Assembly (NCBI RefSeq): GCF_001425205.1
Contig: NZ_LMDW01000001.1
Location: forward strand, 1,241,928 to 1,305,927
Length of the DNA: 64,000 nt
Direction: 5' to 3'
Origin: Variovorax sp. Root411
GTDB lineage: Bacteria > Pseudomonadota > Gammaproteobacteria > Burkholderiales > Burkholderiaceae_C
In this document: piece by piece, positions 18,550 to 26,724 of the stretch
How the letters are laid out: each line of letters starts with the position of its first letter
How positions within the stretch are numbered: position 1 is the first letter of the stretch
Translations under genes and position numbers: made by a program
Notes under the pieces: generated by a model
Told to the model about the DNA's origin: nothing
The model's database searches: none
What the model saw: only the letters and a program-made list of their open reading frames with translations

Positions 18550-19395
18550 TCAGCGCGGCCCGAGCTGCTTGTAGACTTCATCCGCAACCTGCAGCAGTGC
18601 CTGCCGGTCTGCCCCTGCAGAAATCGCGTAGCCGAAGTCCTTGTCAATCCAGTAGAAGACATTCACCGGACCGTCCTGCCCGAAGCGGAAGGCAGTTTCG
18701 CGCCCGGCATCTTCGCGCGTGACATACAGCGTCAGGCGTTCACCCTTCGCGCCATCGAACATGAATTGCGCGACCGGGCCCTTGTCACCAGGCAGCAGGC
18801 GGCCGCCGATCAGTGCATAACCCACATTGCGCAGATCCGGAGGACGCACCGTCGTTCCCATCCGCTTGGTGAGCCAGGTTACGAGCGCCTGCTCCTGATC
18901 GGCGCCGACCTCCACTGGCCTGCGCACATCCGGGCTGTACACCACGTGGGCCACAGCCGCGCGATGCGCAAAGCCACGCAATGTGTGGGCATCGCCGGCA
19001 GCGAGTTCGATACGGCTTGTCGCGTTTGCCACGCGTTGTGCGTTGTCGTCCACCGAACCTCGCAACCACCACGCAGAGCCGGCGCTGAAAGTGGCAATCG
19101 CCACGCCTGCGGCCATCGAGCGCCAGGGCCATGTATGGGTGGGCTGTTGGAGTGGGAGCCTCAGCGGCAATGGCTCCGTGAGCACCGGGTCGAGAAATTG
19201 TTTCAGCGCGTGGTTTTGTGCTTGCCAGTCGTCAATCCGCTGACGCTCCTCTGGGTGACCTTCGAGGAAAGCGTCAATCGCAGCGCGACGGTCTGAAGTC
19301 AGCAGGCCGTCGGCGTAGGCATGGAGGTCGGCTTCGGTCACGGGCGGGGTGCCGTCGCTTCCACCGGTCGCGGGGTGAAGATGGGGGGAGTCCAT
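18550..19395 (-). CDS. Anti-sigma factor, single-pass membrane
   Basis: 281 aa. The N-terminal region has the anti-sigma zinc-less pattern (TEADLHAYADGLLTSDRRAAIDAFLEG), which binds and sequesters the ECF sigma factor. A single transmembrane span lies near residues 92-110 (MAAGVAIATFSAGSAWW), leaving a C-terminal sensor of about 165 residues in the periplasm. Its ATG overlaps the stop of the ECF sigma gene by one base (TAATG), so the pair is translationally coupled. The canonical HxxxCxxC zinc motif is absent. The stimulus is unknown; metal or oxidative stress would fit the neighbours. Confidence 0.85.
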   Translation of the reverse strand: MDSPHLHPATGGSDGTPPVTEADLHAYADGLLTSDRRAAIDAFLEGHPEERQRIDDWQAQNHALKQFLDPVLTEPLPLRLPLQQPTHTWPWRSMAAGVAIATFSAGSAWWLRGSVDDNAQRVANATSRIELAAGDAHTLRGFAHRAAVAHVVYSPDVRRPVEVGADQEQALVTWLTKRMGTTVRPPDLRNVGYALIGGRLLPGDKGPVAQFMFDGAKGERLTLYVTREDAGRETAFRFGQDGPVNVFYWIDKDFGYAISAGADRQALLQVADEVYKQLGPR

Positions 19396-19913
19396 TATTT
19401 GATCCGTCGCAAAGGCATCGTGGCAGGTGCGGCACGACCCTGCAACTCCTGGCGAAGCCGTTCACGGCCGCGCGCGAGCCGCGACATCACGGTGCCGACA
19501 GGTACGCCCACTACTGCCGCGGCTTCGAGATAGCTCATCTGCTCGACTGCGATCAGCAGCAGGATTTCCCGCTGTTCGGTTGGCAGGCGTTGCAGCACGC
19601 GGTCGAGGTCCTGCACTTCGATGCGATCCGACTGCGTCGCTCGTTGCGCGACCTCCGGCAGCTCGTCGCCGGCGCTCTCCTCGGGCCGGCTGCGCAGCGC
19701 GCGAACGCCATCGATGAATTGGTTGTGCATGATGCCGAACATCCATGCGCGGATCTCGCCGCGCCGTTGCCATAGCGAAAAGCGACCCCACGCGCGCTCA
19801 AGCGTGTCCTGGACCAGATCGTCCGCACGTGCAGCGTCCGATACCAGCCCGCGCGCATAGCGGCGCAAGCTGGGAATGCAGGCAACGATCGCAGCCTCGT
19901 CCTGTGTGCGCAT
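19395..19913 (-). CDS. ECF-family RNA polymerase sigma factor
   Basis: 172 aa, two-domain ECF sigma factor. Region 2 is visible around residues 10-75 (LRRYARGLVSDAARADDLVQDTLERAW, WMFGIMHNQFID) and region 4 around 105-160 (LDRVLQRLPTEQREILLLIAVEQMSYLEAAAVVGVPVGTVMSRLARGR). It precedes and overlaps the anti-sigma gene. Likely targets are its own promoter and neighbouring genes such as the COG4315-type gene upstream of it and the DUF305/propeller pair, but no shared -35/-10 motif was established. Confidence 0.92.
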   Translation of the reverse strand: MRTQDEAAIVACIPSLRRYARGLVSDAARADDLVQDTLERAWGRFSLWQRRGEIRAWMFGIMHNQFIDGVRALRSRPEESAGDELPEVAQRATQSDRIEVQDLDRVLQRLPTEQREILLLIAVEQMSYLEAAAVVGVPVGTVMSRLARGRERLRQELQGRAAPATMPLRRIK

Positions 19914-19949
19914 CGGCTGGCAGGTCGTCTGTCGTACGGTGAGGATTGA

Positions 19950-20326
19950 TCAGGGCTTGATGACGTGCCAGACGCTCTTGAAATTGTCGCCCGTCATGTC
20001 GCCGGCTTTCACATCGGATTTGTACAGATAGACCGGCTTGCCTTTGTACGCCCATTGCTTGGTGCCGTCATCGCGCTGGATGACAGTCATGTCGCCTTCG
20101 GCGGCGGCGTCCGCGGCCGCCGCGACCGGTGGCCAGAGTCCGGCGCATGGGCCGTTGCAGACGCTTTGCCGCTGCCTGCCGCATCGTTGTCGAAGGTGTA
20201 GAGCGTCATGCCGTTGCTGTTGACCAGCATGCCGCCGGCCGTCTTGACGGGGGTAGCGGCCTGAGCCAGGCCGGCCGACGCGGCGGCAATGGTGAGAATG
20301 AAAGTCGAAATGAGGTGCTTGCGCAT
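19950..20326 (-). pseudogene. COG4315-type secreted-repeat protein, frameshifted
   Basis: Small exported protein with the repeat-of-unknown-function pattern of COG4315 lipoproteins. Frame one starts at ATG 20326: signal peptide MRKHLISTFILTIAAASAGLAQA, then GGMLVNSNGMTLYTFDNDAAGSGK. The family then requires SVCNGPCAGLWPPV, which is present but in a different frame, continuing KQWAYKGKPVYLYKSD to the stop at 19950. The frames meet at the AAA run complementary to 20165-20167. Restoring one A gives GK-SVCNGPCA, so a single-base deletion in a homopolymer explains the break. It may be genuine or a sequencing error. The intact product would be about 125 aa. Confidence 0.75.
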
Positions 20327-20744
20327 GACAATCCTTTGAAGGCAGAGTGAAGGAAACGCTCCATAGACGCAGGGCATCCTCTGAATATTCCAGGAAACCT
20401 CGAGTTTTTCGATGAGGTGACGGATCTACGGGTAGGTCGATCGCGTCTACATGGAGGACTGCAATCTTCAAACTGCACGGCCTGTCGTTCGTTCTGTTGA
20501 CCTCAAGAACCCGACTTGAAGGCTCCAAGCCTGCCGAGTGTCGGGCTCCATTTCCTGGCGATTGATTGTCCACTGTGACAGCCAACTGATGCGCTTCATG
20601 GCTTTGCCGACCCTCCGGAGGTACACGACTGTGATCCCGATGCAGCTTCACTGCCTCATTGCCTCGGTCGCCCGCGAACCATTGCAGATGTCTCGTCGTG
20701 CCGAGGGGGACGGGCGCGCGCAACAAAAGTTAAGTGGACATTGA
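20327..20744. other. Intergenic stretch before the TetR gene
   Basis: No supported gene. A minus-strand open frame crosses it only as an extension of the frameshifted gene and shows no domain here. The right edge holds the TetR operator at 20745-20758. Confidence 0.5.
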
Positions 20745-20758
20745 GGACCGATTGGTCC
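20745..20758. promoter_or_regulatory. TetR operator 1 (palindrome)
   Basis: GGACCGATTGGTCC has GGACC/GGTCC arms around a four-base core and lies 41 bp before the TetR start codon. The second site at 21419-21432 is its exact reverse complement. Confidence 0.75.
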
Positions 20759-20799
20759 ATAATTGGCGAATTCGTTGAAATGACTACTGGAGACAGGCC

Positions 20800-21378
20800 A
20801 TGGCGCGGCCACAAGAGTTCAATACCGCAGAAGCCTTGCACAAAGCTTTGGGCGTTTTTTGGCGCAAGGGCTATGAGGGGACCTCGATGGCCGATTTGCT
20901 CCTCGCCATGGGCCTGAGCAAGAGTAGCTTGTACGGCACTTTTGGCGGCAAGAGGGAGCTCTTCATCGCGGCCTTTGATGCCTACCGCGAGGACCGGGCG
21001 CGAGACATGCATCGGATTTTGGCGCAAGGTTTGGCGCGCGGAGCGATCGAAACGTTCTTTCGCATGATCATTGACGATGCCAGCTCTGAGGAATTCTCTT
21101 GCGGATGCATGAGCATCAATCAGGCCGTCGAGATGGCGCCGCGCGATCCGGAAATTCGAGCACGCGTGGTCGAGGACTTTCAGACGATCGAGAGCGACTT
21201 GGCGCGCACGATCAAACGGGGGCACGCTGACGGCTCAGTCAAGAGCACCAAGGGCTCTCAAGAACTGGCTCAACTGCTGCTGCTGGCCTTCCCTGGATTG
21301 CAGGTCATGGTGCGGGCCGGTTGCGATAAGACCTGGCTCGACAACGCGTTGAGTCTGCTGCTCTCAAATTTAGACTGA
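20800..21378 (+). CDS. TetR/AcrR-family transcriptional repressor
   Basis: 192 aa. The N-terminal DNA-binding domain is canonical (EALHKALGVFWRKGYEGTSMADLLLAMGLSKSSLYGTFGGKRELF), with the recognition helix near residues 40-50. The ligand-binding half contains CGCMSINQAVEMAPRD, typical of the YezE/ComR-like group with a conserved Cys pair in the second domain. It is flanked by two identical operators, one before itself and one before the metallo-hydrolase gene, so it likely represses both. From the end of this gene onward the base composition is visibly lower in GC than the surrounding catabolic genes. Confidence 0.92.
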   Translation: MARPQEFNTAEALHKALGVFWRKGYEGTSMADLLLAMGLSKSSLYGTFGGKRELFIAAFDAYREDRARDMHRILAQGLARGAIETFFRMIIDDASSEEFSCGCMSINQAVEMAPRDPEIRARVVEDFQTIESDLARTIKRGHADGSVKSTKGSQELAQLLLLAFPGLQVMVRAGCDKTWLDNALSLLLSNLD

Positions 21379-21418
21379 AAAATCTAGACGGAAATCAATA
21401 CCGTTTTTTACCCAAAAT

Positions 21419-21432
21419 GGACCAATCGGTCC
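21419..21432. promoter_or_regulatory. TetR operator 2 (palindrome)
   Basis: TGGACCAATCGGTCCA (21418-21433) contains the exact reverse complement of operator 1. It lies 27 bp before the start of the metallo-hydrolase gene, in a position to block RNA polymerase. The region just upstream (21375-21415) is AT-rich. Confidence 0.75.
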
Positions 21433-21459
21433 ACAACGCTAGCCTACGAAGGATATTTT

Positions 21460-22227
21460 ATGAAGATCACGCAAGTACGCAACGCAACGCTCATCATCGA
21501 ATACGCAGGAACGAAATTTCTTGTTGATCCGATGCTGGCCAAAAAAGGGATATACCCCGGATTCGAGGGTACGCCGAATAGCCATTTGAAGAATCCTACT
21601 GTCGAATTGACTGTGCCGATGGATCAAATCTGTGACGTCGATGCAATCATCGTGACTCATACCCATCCAGATCATTGGGATGACGCAGCAAAATCTCTAT
21701 TGCCCAAGCACTTGCCGGTGCTAGTCCAGCACGAAAAAGACCGGGAAATCATCAGAATATCTGGATTTTTCGATGTTCGTCTCATTACGGACGGGCAATT
21801 CAACGGTGTGACGCTCAGTCAAACCTCGGGGCAGCACGGCACAGATTCCGCTCTTTCGGCTATGGGCGAAATTCTGGGTGAGGTGTGCGGGGTCGTATTC
21901 AAGAGTCCGAGTGAAAAAACACTTTATCTGGCTGGCGACACGGTCTGGAATCAATTTGTTCAGGACAGTCTCGATCAATTTCAGCCGGACGTCATCATCC
22001 TGAACAGTGGTGACGCTCAGGTCATCGGTTTGGGCTCGATCATTATGAACAAGCAGGATGTACGTGAGGTCTATAAGGCTGCCCCGCAAGCGACCCTCGT
22101 CGCCAGCCACATGGAGTCGGTGAATCACTCAATGCTGACCAGGAAAGAGCTGCGTGAGTTCTCGGCGGAGAATGGAATGACTGATCGTCTGCTGGTCCCG
22201 GAAGATGGCGAAGCATATTCGCTTTAA
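21460..22227 (+). CDS. Metallo-beta-lactamase-fold hydrolase (UlaG-like)
   Basis: 255 aa cytoplasmic hydrolase of the beta-lactamase-like superfamily 2/3 (UlaG/L-ascorbate-lactonase type). The metal-binding motif THTHPDHWDD is at about residues 66-75, further ligands are His in SGQHGTD (near 125) and Asp in YLAGDTVW (near 167), and a distal His is in ASHMESVNH. No signal peptide. Expression is probably controlled by the upstream TetR through the operator at 21419. The codon use is more AT-rich than in neighbouring operons, consistent with a recently acquired cassette. The substrate is unknown; a lactone or ester is plausible. Confidence 0.85.
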   Translation: MKITQVRNATLIIEYAGTKFLVDPMLAKKGIYPGFEGTPNSHLKNPTVELTVPMDQICDVDAIIVTHTHPDHWDDAAKSLLPKHLPVLVQHEKDREIIRISGFFDVRLITDGQFNGVTLSQTSGQHGTDSALSAMGEILGEVCGVVFKSPSEKTLYLAGDTVWNQFVQDSLDQFQPDVIILNSGDAQVIGLGSIIMNKQDVREVYKAAPQATLVASHMESVNHSMLTRKELREFSAENGMTDRLLVPEDGEAYSL

Positions 22228-22271
22228 AACGAGCTCAGTCCCCATTAATTATCAAATCAAGGAATTTTATT

Positions 22272-22682
22272 ATGTCGATCGAAAAAAATAAAGAACTAGT
22301 CCGTCAATTCTATGACGCCATCCAGAAAGAAGATTACGACGCGGTCGCAAAATTGTGCCATAAGGATTTTGTGTTCTATCATCAGGTGAACACGCCCATT
22401 TATGGAGCAGAAGGATTTGTGGAGTCGGAAAAGAAGAATTTTGATTCTTTTCGTGGCTTTAAGTTTCCGATCGAGGCATTGCTCGCTGAAGGAGACCAAG
22501 TTGCTGTCTATTTGACATTCGAAGGCACGCACACCGGCGTGAACATGGGTATCCAACCTACTGGCAATCGGGTCAAATTTTCACTGATGATGCTGCTGAA
22601 AATTGCCGAAGACAAAATCATCGAGAAGCGAGCGCATTTCGATGTGATGGACATTCGCCGGCAGCTTACTGGTGAAAGCTGA
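22272..22682 (+). CDS. SnoaL/NTF2-like fold protein
   Basis: 136 aa small alpha+beta barrel protein of the ketosteroid-isomerase-like group. Typical opening NKELVRQFYDAIQKEDYDAVAKLCHKDFVF, then central strands with QVAVYLTFEGTHTG and the C-terminal IIEKRAHFDVMDIRRQL. It sits 44 bp after the metallo-hydrolase with its own AGGAATTT ribosome site and shares its lower GC, so the two probably act together, perhaps with a cyclic ester or polyketide-like substrate. No catalytic residue can be assigned with confidence. Confidence 0.8.
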   Translation: MSIEKNKELVRQFYDAIQKEDYDAVAKLCHKDFVFYHQVNTPIYGAEGFVESEKKNFDSFRGFKFPIEALLAEGDQVAVYLTFEGTHTGVNMGIQPTGNRVKFSLMMLLKIAEDKIIEKRAHFDVMDIRRQLTGES

Positions 22683-22750
22683 ACCCGGGCAGTATGGGTG
22701 ATTGGCCACGCGCAATCGTGGCATGGCATACGACACAAAGCGTAAGGCGA

Positions 22751-23317
22751 TCAGGAATCCGAATCCTTGGATCCTCGCCGCTGCAATGCATGGGGGTGGC
22801 GCCGGCTGAAATGGTCGCGGGTGGCGGCCTCGACCGCTGGCAGGTTTTCATGCAAGCGGCGCAGCAGGTCCAGCAGCATCTTGCGCTCCGCCGCCGTCAG
22901 GACCGACAAGAAGGCACGCTCGCGCTCCATGGCGATGTCCCTGATCTGATCGTGCACCGCGCGGCCGGACGGCGTCAGCGTCGCGATGCGGGCACGTCCG
23001 TCCTGGGGGTCGAGGCTGAGTTCGATGAAGCCGCGCGCCTGCATGCTCTTGAAGCAGCGGCTCATCGAGGCCTTATCCATGCCGATGATGCCGCAGGCCT
23101 TCTGTGCCGAGATCGATCCTTCGATCGCCAGCAACACCAGCACCCGCCAGCTTTCGATGCCAACGTCGAAGGCCGCGAGGTAGGCCTGCGAGGCACCGCT
23201 CGACAGCTTGTTAGCGATCCAGGTGAGATAGGCGGGGGCGTAGTTTTCGAGATTGATCACGTCACCCGGCGCTGCCTTCGAGGCTTTTCGCGCGGATGGG
23301 GTCTTGGTACGAGGCAT
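22751..23317 (-). CDS. MarR-family transcriptional regulator (VanR-like role)
   Basis: 188 aa winged-helix regulator. The DNA-binding core is visible at about residues 55-130: WRVLVLLAIEGSISAQKACGIIGMDKASMSRCFKSMQARGFIELSLDPQDGRARIATLTPSGR, including the wing DxRxR pattern. The N-terminus is basic (MPRTKTPSARKASKA). It lies 72 bp downstream of the formaldehyde dehydrogenase gene on the same strand and may be the last gene of the O-demethylation operon. MarR proteins commonly repress vanillate or hydroxycinnamate genes and release DNA on binding the aromatic ligand. The tandem GTTG-N6-CAAC sites at 31323-31352 are possible targets. Confidence 0.88.
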   Translation of the reverse strand: MPRTKTPSARKASKAAPGDVINLENYAPAYLTWIANKLSSGASQAYLAAFDVGIESWRVLVLLAIEGSISAQKACGIIGMDKASMSRCFKSMQARGFIELSLDPQDGRARIATLTPSGRAVHDQIRDIAMERERAFLSVLTAAERKMLLDLLRRLHENLPAVEAATRDHFSRRHPHALQRRGSKDSDS

Positions 23318-23389
23318 CGGAAAAGAACCAGAGTTGCTGTCGCCACTGTAGCTTCCCCTGGCGGTCCGGCATGGCGTGGATGCACGAAC

Positions 23390-24586
23390 TTACCGCTTGA
23401 GCTGTCCGTGGGGATCGATGACGAATTTGGTGGGCGCCCCGGCATCGAATTGAGCGTAACCCGCTGGCGCCTCGTCCAGGGAAATGAGCTTGACGCCCAC
23501 GATATTGGCGATGTCGATGCGGTTCCACAGGATGGCCTGCATCAACGCCCGGTTGTACTGCATGACCGGCGTCTGCCCCGTCATGAAGCTGTGCGATTTG
23601 GCCCAGCCCAACCCCAGGCGGATACTGAGCGAACCCGTCTTTGCCGCCTTGTCGACGCCACCGGGATCGTCCGTGACGTACAAGCCCGGGATTCCGATCT
23701 TGCCGGCCGCCCGGGTTACCTCCATGAGCGAATTCAAAACGGTGGCCGGCGCTTCGTGCTGTGCCCCCTCGTGGCCATGACCGCGTGCCTCGAAGCCTAC
23801 GGCGTCGACAGCACTGTCTACTTCGGGAACGCCGAGGAGGGCTGCGATCTGCTCGCCCAGTGGTGTGTCAATGGACAAATCGGCAGTCTCGAAACCGACC
23901 GCCTTGGCGTGCTCGAGCCGGGCAGGGTTGACGTCGCCGACGATCACGACGGCGGCGCCCAGCAGGCGTGCGGATGCCGCAGCGGCCAAGCCCACCGGTC
24001 CCGCACCGGCCACGTACACCGTGCTGCCTGGACCGACGCCCGCGGTGACGGCGCCGTGATAACCCGTGGGCAGGATGTCCGAAAGGCACGTAAGGTCGCG
24101 AATCTTCTCGATGGCCTGCTCACGGTCAGGGAACCTCAGAAGATTGAAGTCGGCATAGGGCACCATGACGTATTCGGCCTGCCCACCCACCCAGCCGCCC
24201 ATGTCGACGTAGCCGTAGGCGCCGCCGGGGCGCGATTCGTTCACTGTCAGGCACACGCCGGTCTGGCGCTCCTTGCACAGGCGGCAGCGCCCGCAGGCAA
24301 CGTTGAAGGGCACGGAGACGATGTCTCCTACAGCCAGAGTTTCGACGTCCTTGCCTGCCTCGATGACCTCGCCTGTGATCTCATGGCCAAGGACCAGGCC
24401 GGCAGGTGCGGTAGTTCGCCCGCGCACCATGTGCTGGTCCGAGCCGCAGATGTTGGTGGTCAGCACCTTGAGGATCACGCCGTGGTTGGCGGTGCGGCCT
24501 CGAGGGTTGAGCAGTTTGGGATAGTCGATCGGACGGACCTCGACCTTGCCCTGCGATACGTAAACGACGCCTCTGTTCGTAGCCAT
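23390..24586 (-). CDS. fdhA: Glutathione-independent formaldehyde dehydrogenase (zinc, NAD)
   Basis: 398 aa medium-chain zinc alcohol dehydrogenase of the P. putida FdhA type, dismutating or oxidising formaldehyde to formate without glutathione. The catalytic zinc ligands are C47 in NICGSDQHMV and H68 in LGHEITGE; the structural zinc cysteines are in CGRCRLCKERQTGVC (98, 101, 104, 112). The family-specific stretches MVRGRTTAPAGLVLGHEITGE and GGAYGYVDMGGW are present, followed by the NAD site YVAGAGPVGLAAA. It is placed 23 bp downstream of the VanA-like gene. Rieske O-demethylation releases formaldehyde, so this enzyme removes the toxic by-product. Assignment strong. Confidence 0.92.
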   Translation of the reverse strand: MATNRGVVYVSQGKVEVRPIDYPKLLNPRGRTANHGVILKVLTTNICGSDQHMVRGRTTAPAGLVLGHEITGEVIEAGKDVETLAVGDIVSVPFNVACGRCRLCKERQTGVCLTVNESRPGGAYGYVDMGGWVGGQAEYVMVPYADFNLLRFPDREQAIEKIRDLTCLSDILPTGYHGAVTAGVGPGSTVYVAGAGPVGLAAAASARLLGAAVVIVGDVNPARLEHAKAVGFETADLSIDTPLGEQIAALLGVPEVDSAVDAVGFEARGHGHEGAQHEAPATVLNSLMEVTRAAGKIGIPGLYVTDDPGGVDKAAKTGSLSIRLGLGWAKSHSFMTGQTPVMQYNRALMQAILWNRIDIANIVGVKLISLDEAPAGYAQFDAGAPTKFVIDPHGQLKR

Positions 24587-24609
24587 GCGCTGTCTCCTTG
24601 TTTGCTGTT

Positions 24610-25707
24610 TTAGGAATCGGTGGGTTCTGCAACGGCCTGCTTCTTGAGCAACTCGGCAACGATGCGCCTGGCGCGGTTGGCGCCGGCATCGACGTGAATG
24701 TCGATCCAGTTCGCCTTGTCGCCGAACGCCAGCATGTTCCGGTACTGCGCCTCGATGACGGTGCGGTCTTCATCGAAGGTGAAGGCGGTTTGCTGGATCA
24801 CTGCATCGATGTTTTCGGGCATGTCCGGATGCTTGGTGCTGGCCATGCTCCAGAAGTAATGGCAGGTCTCCTCGGTCTCGGGCGTGATGCCGTGAAAGCC
24901 GCGCATGTGGAAGCCGCCGCGGTCGGGGTTATCGATGGCATCCGTGCCTGGCTCCACCGCGCCTGTCCAGATCCGCAGATGCGTCACGTCGAATTCGATC
25001 TCCTGCCAGCGCTCGCATTTTTCTGCGAAGGGCCAGGCCGCACGGTAGGTGGGCGGTGGCGTCGAGTTGGGCATCAGGCGCACGACCTTGACCTGCTCGC
25101 CTTCGGAGCTCACTTTCATCGGCGCGTTCATATGCAACTTGGCGTCGCCACCGATGGTCTGCAGATGGACGTAGCCCAGGTGGCTCAGGTCGAGCAGGTT
25201 GTCGTGGATCAGTTGCCAGGGCGATTGGTAGTGGTAGTTGCCGCTGCCGAACTTGTAGCGGGGGTCGTCGTGGAACGGGTAGTCCGGCGCCAGGCGTGCT
25301 GGTTGCGCGGCTTCGTCGCGGGGCATCCAGATCCAGATGATCTTGTTCTGCTCGACCACGTGGTAGGCCTTCACTTTGGCCTTGGACGGGATGCGCTCCT
25401 GCCCGGGAATCTCGATGCATTGCCCGTTCGGCGCGTAGAGCAGGCCGTGGTAGCCGCATCGCACGCCGGAGCCTTCGACTGTCCCGCACGACAGCGGCAG
25501 CGAGCGATGGCAGCAACGGTCCTCCAAGGCCGCGACTTGTCCTTCTCCGGTGCGAAATAGCACCACCTTCTGATTGAGGAAGGTTCGTGCAATGGGCTTG
25601 TCAGTGAGTTCGGACGAGAAGCCGGCCACGTACCACTGGTCGAGCGGAAAACGGCTGGTGTTGGCGTTCTGAGCGAGGTTCTTGATGGGGATGCAGGTCG
25701 TGGTCAT
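24610..25707 (-). CDS. VanA-like Rieske aromatic O-demethylase oxygenase
   Basis: 365 aa oxygenase of the vanillate O-demethylase group. The [2Fe-2S] Rieske ligands are C65/H67 (DRCCHRS) and C84/H87 (RCGYHG). The mononuclear iron site follows: DNLLDLSHLGYVH with the bridging Asp near 173 and His 176 and 181. Size and early position of the Rieske domain suit VanA-type demethylases, not ring-dihydroxylating alpha subunits (about 450 aa). The reductase gene is 30 bp upstream and formaldehyde dehydrogenase 23 bp downstream. The substrate is probably a methoxylated benzoate such as vanillate or veratrate; the individual substrate cannot be read from sequence. Confidence 0.88.
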   Translation of the reverse strand: MTTTCIPIKNLAQNANTSRFPLDQWYVAGFSSELTDKPIARTFLNQKVVLFRTGEGQVAALEDRCCHRSLPLSCGTVEGSGVRCGYHGLLYAPNGQCIEIPGQERIPSKAKVKAYHVVEQNKIIWIWMPRDEAAQPARLAPDYPFHDDPRYKFGSGNYHYQSPWQLIHDNLLDLSHLGYVHLQTIGGDAKLHMNAPMKVSSEGEQVKVVRLMPNSTPPPTYRAAWPFAEKCERWQEIEFDVTHLRIWTGAVEPGTDAIDNPDRGGFHMRGFHGITPETEETCHYFWSMASTKHPDMPENIDAVIQQTAFTFDEDRTVIEAQYRNMLAFGDKANWIDIHVDAGANRARRIVAELLKKQAVAEPTDS

Positions 25708-25737
25708 CGGGGATCTCCTTGAAAGGGGGCGGGCGGA

Positions 25738-26694
25738 TCAAAGGTCGAGCACCAGCAGCGGAGACAGCGCCCGCGAGCAACAGGGCGTGAACTGGTCGTT
25801 GGCAGCGCGCTCGGCGTCGGTGAGGAAGCTGTCGCGGTGATCAGGCGTGCCTTCCAGGACGCGGGTCAGGCATGTCCCGCAGAGGCCAGCCTCGCAGGAG
25901 GTCGGCACTTCCACGCCATGCGCTGCCAGCACCTCGGTCACTGTCTTGCCGGCCGGCACTTGGCAGCTCAGGCCTGTGCTCGCCACGCGAACCTCGAAGC
26001 TGCCGTCCGTTGCGAGAGCCGTTGCCACGCCGGCGAAATACTCGCGATGCAGTTGCGTTTCCGGCCAGTCGAGGCGCCTGGCGGTTTCGAGGACGTGGTC
26101 CATGAAGCCGTTCGGCCCGCACACATACAGGTGCGTATGGCCTGCGGGATGGGCCAGCACGCGCTGGGCATCGAACTTCTGCGCCGGCACGTCGTCGGCA
26201 TGGAGGACCACGCTGCTCGCGAAGGCGGCAGACGCGAGCTCCTCGAGAAACGCCATCCGGCTCGCGGAGCGGCCGCAGTAGTGCATCTCGAAGTCTCGGC
26301 CTTGCGCATGCAGGGCGCGCGCCATAGCCAGGATGGGCGTCACGCCGATCCCGCCGGCCAACAGTAGGCTGCGAGGCGCGTCGACCAGGGGAAAGTGATT
26401 TCGGGGTGCACTCACGCGCAGCACGTCACCGGATCGAACGCTGTCGTGCATGCCGGCCGATCCTCCGCGGGAGCTCGGCTCCCGCAGAACCGCGATCCGA
26501 TAGCGGTTGCGCTCAGCGGGATCGTTGCTGAGCGAGTACTGGCGAATCAAGCCTGGCGCCACGTGCACATCGATGTGCGCCCCTGCCGCAAAGGCGGGCA
26601 AGGCACTGCTGTCCTGCGGCACGAGTTCGAAGCTGCACACGCCGTCGGCTTCTTCGACACGCCGGGCGACACGGAGCATCAGTTCATTTGTCAT
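25738..26694 (-). CDS. VanB-like FAD/[2Fe-2S] oxidoreductase for the O-demethylase
   Basis: 318 aa phthalate-dioxygenase-reductase-type electron-transfer protein passing NADH electrons to the Rieske oxygenase. Domain order is flavin binding (RQYSLSNDPAERNRY near 50-65), NAD binding (LLAGGIGVTPILAMA near 110-125; YVCGPNGFMD near 200) and a C-terminal plant-type ferredoxin with CEAGLCGTC and a distal CCSRAL. This is the VanB arrangement. It lies between the importer genes and vanA-like gene, both within about 30 bp. It may also serve the second Rieske oxygenase at 32323, which has no reductase of its own. Confidence 0.9.
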   Translation of the reverse strand: MTNELMLRVARRVEEADGVCSFELVPQDSSALPAFAAGAHIDVHVAPGLIRQYSLSNDPAERNRYRIAVLREPSSRGGSAGMHDSVRSGDVLRVSAPRNHFPLVDAPRSLLLAGGIGVTPILAMARALHAQGRDFEMHYCGRSASRMAFLEELASAAFASSVVLHADDVPAQKFDAQRVLAHPAGHTHLYVCGPNGFMDHVLETARRLDWPETQLHREYFAGVATALATDGSFEVRVASTGLSCQVPAGKTVTEVLAAHGVEVPTSCEAGLCGTCLTRVLEGTPDHRDSFLTDAERAANDQFTPCCSRALSPLLVLDL

Positions 26695-26724
26695 GGTGTT
26701 TCATCGCGTTGTTTGCTTCTTCAT

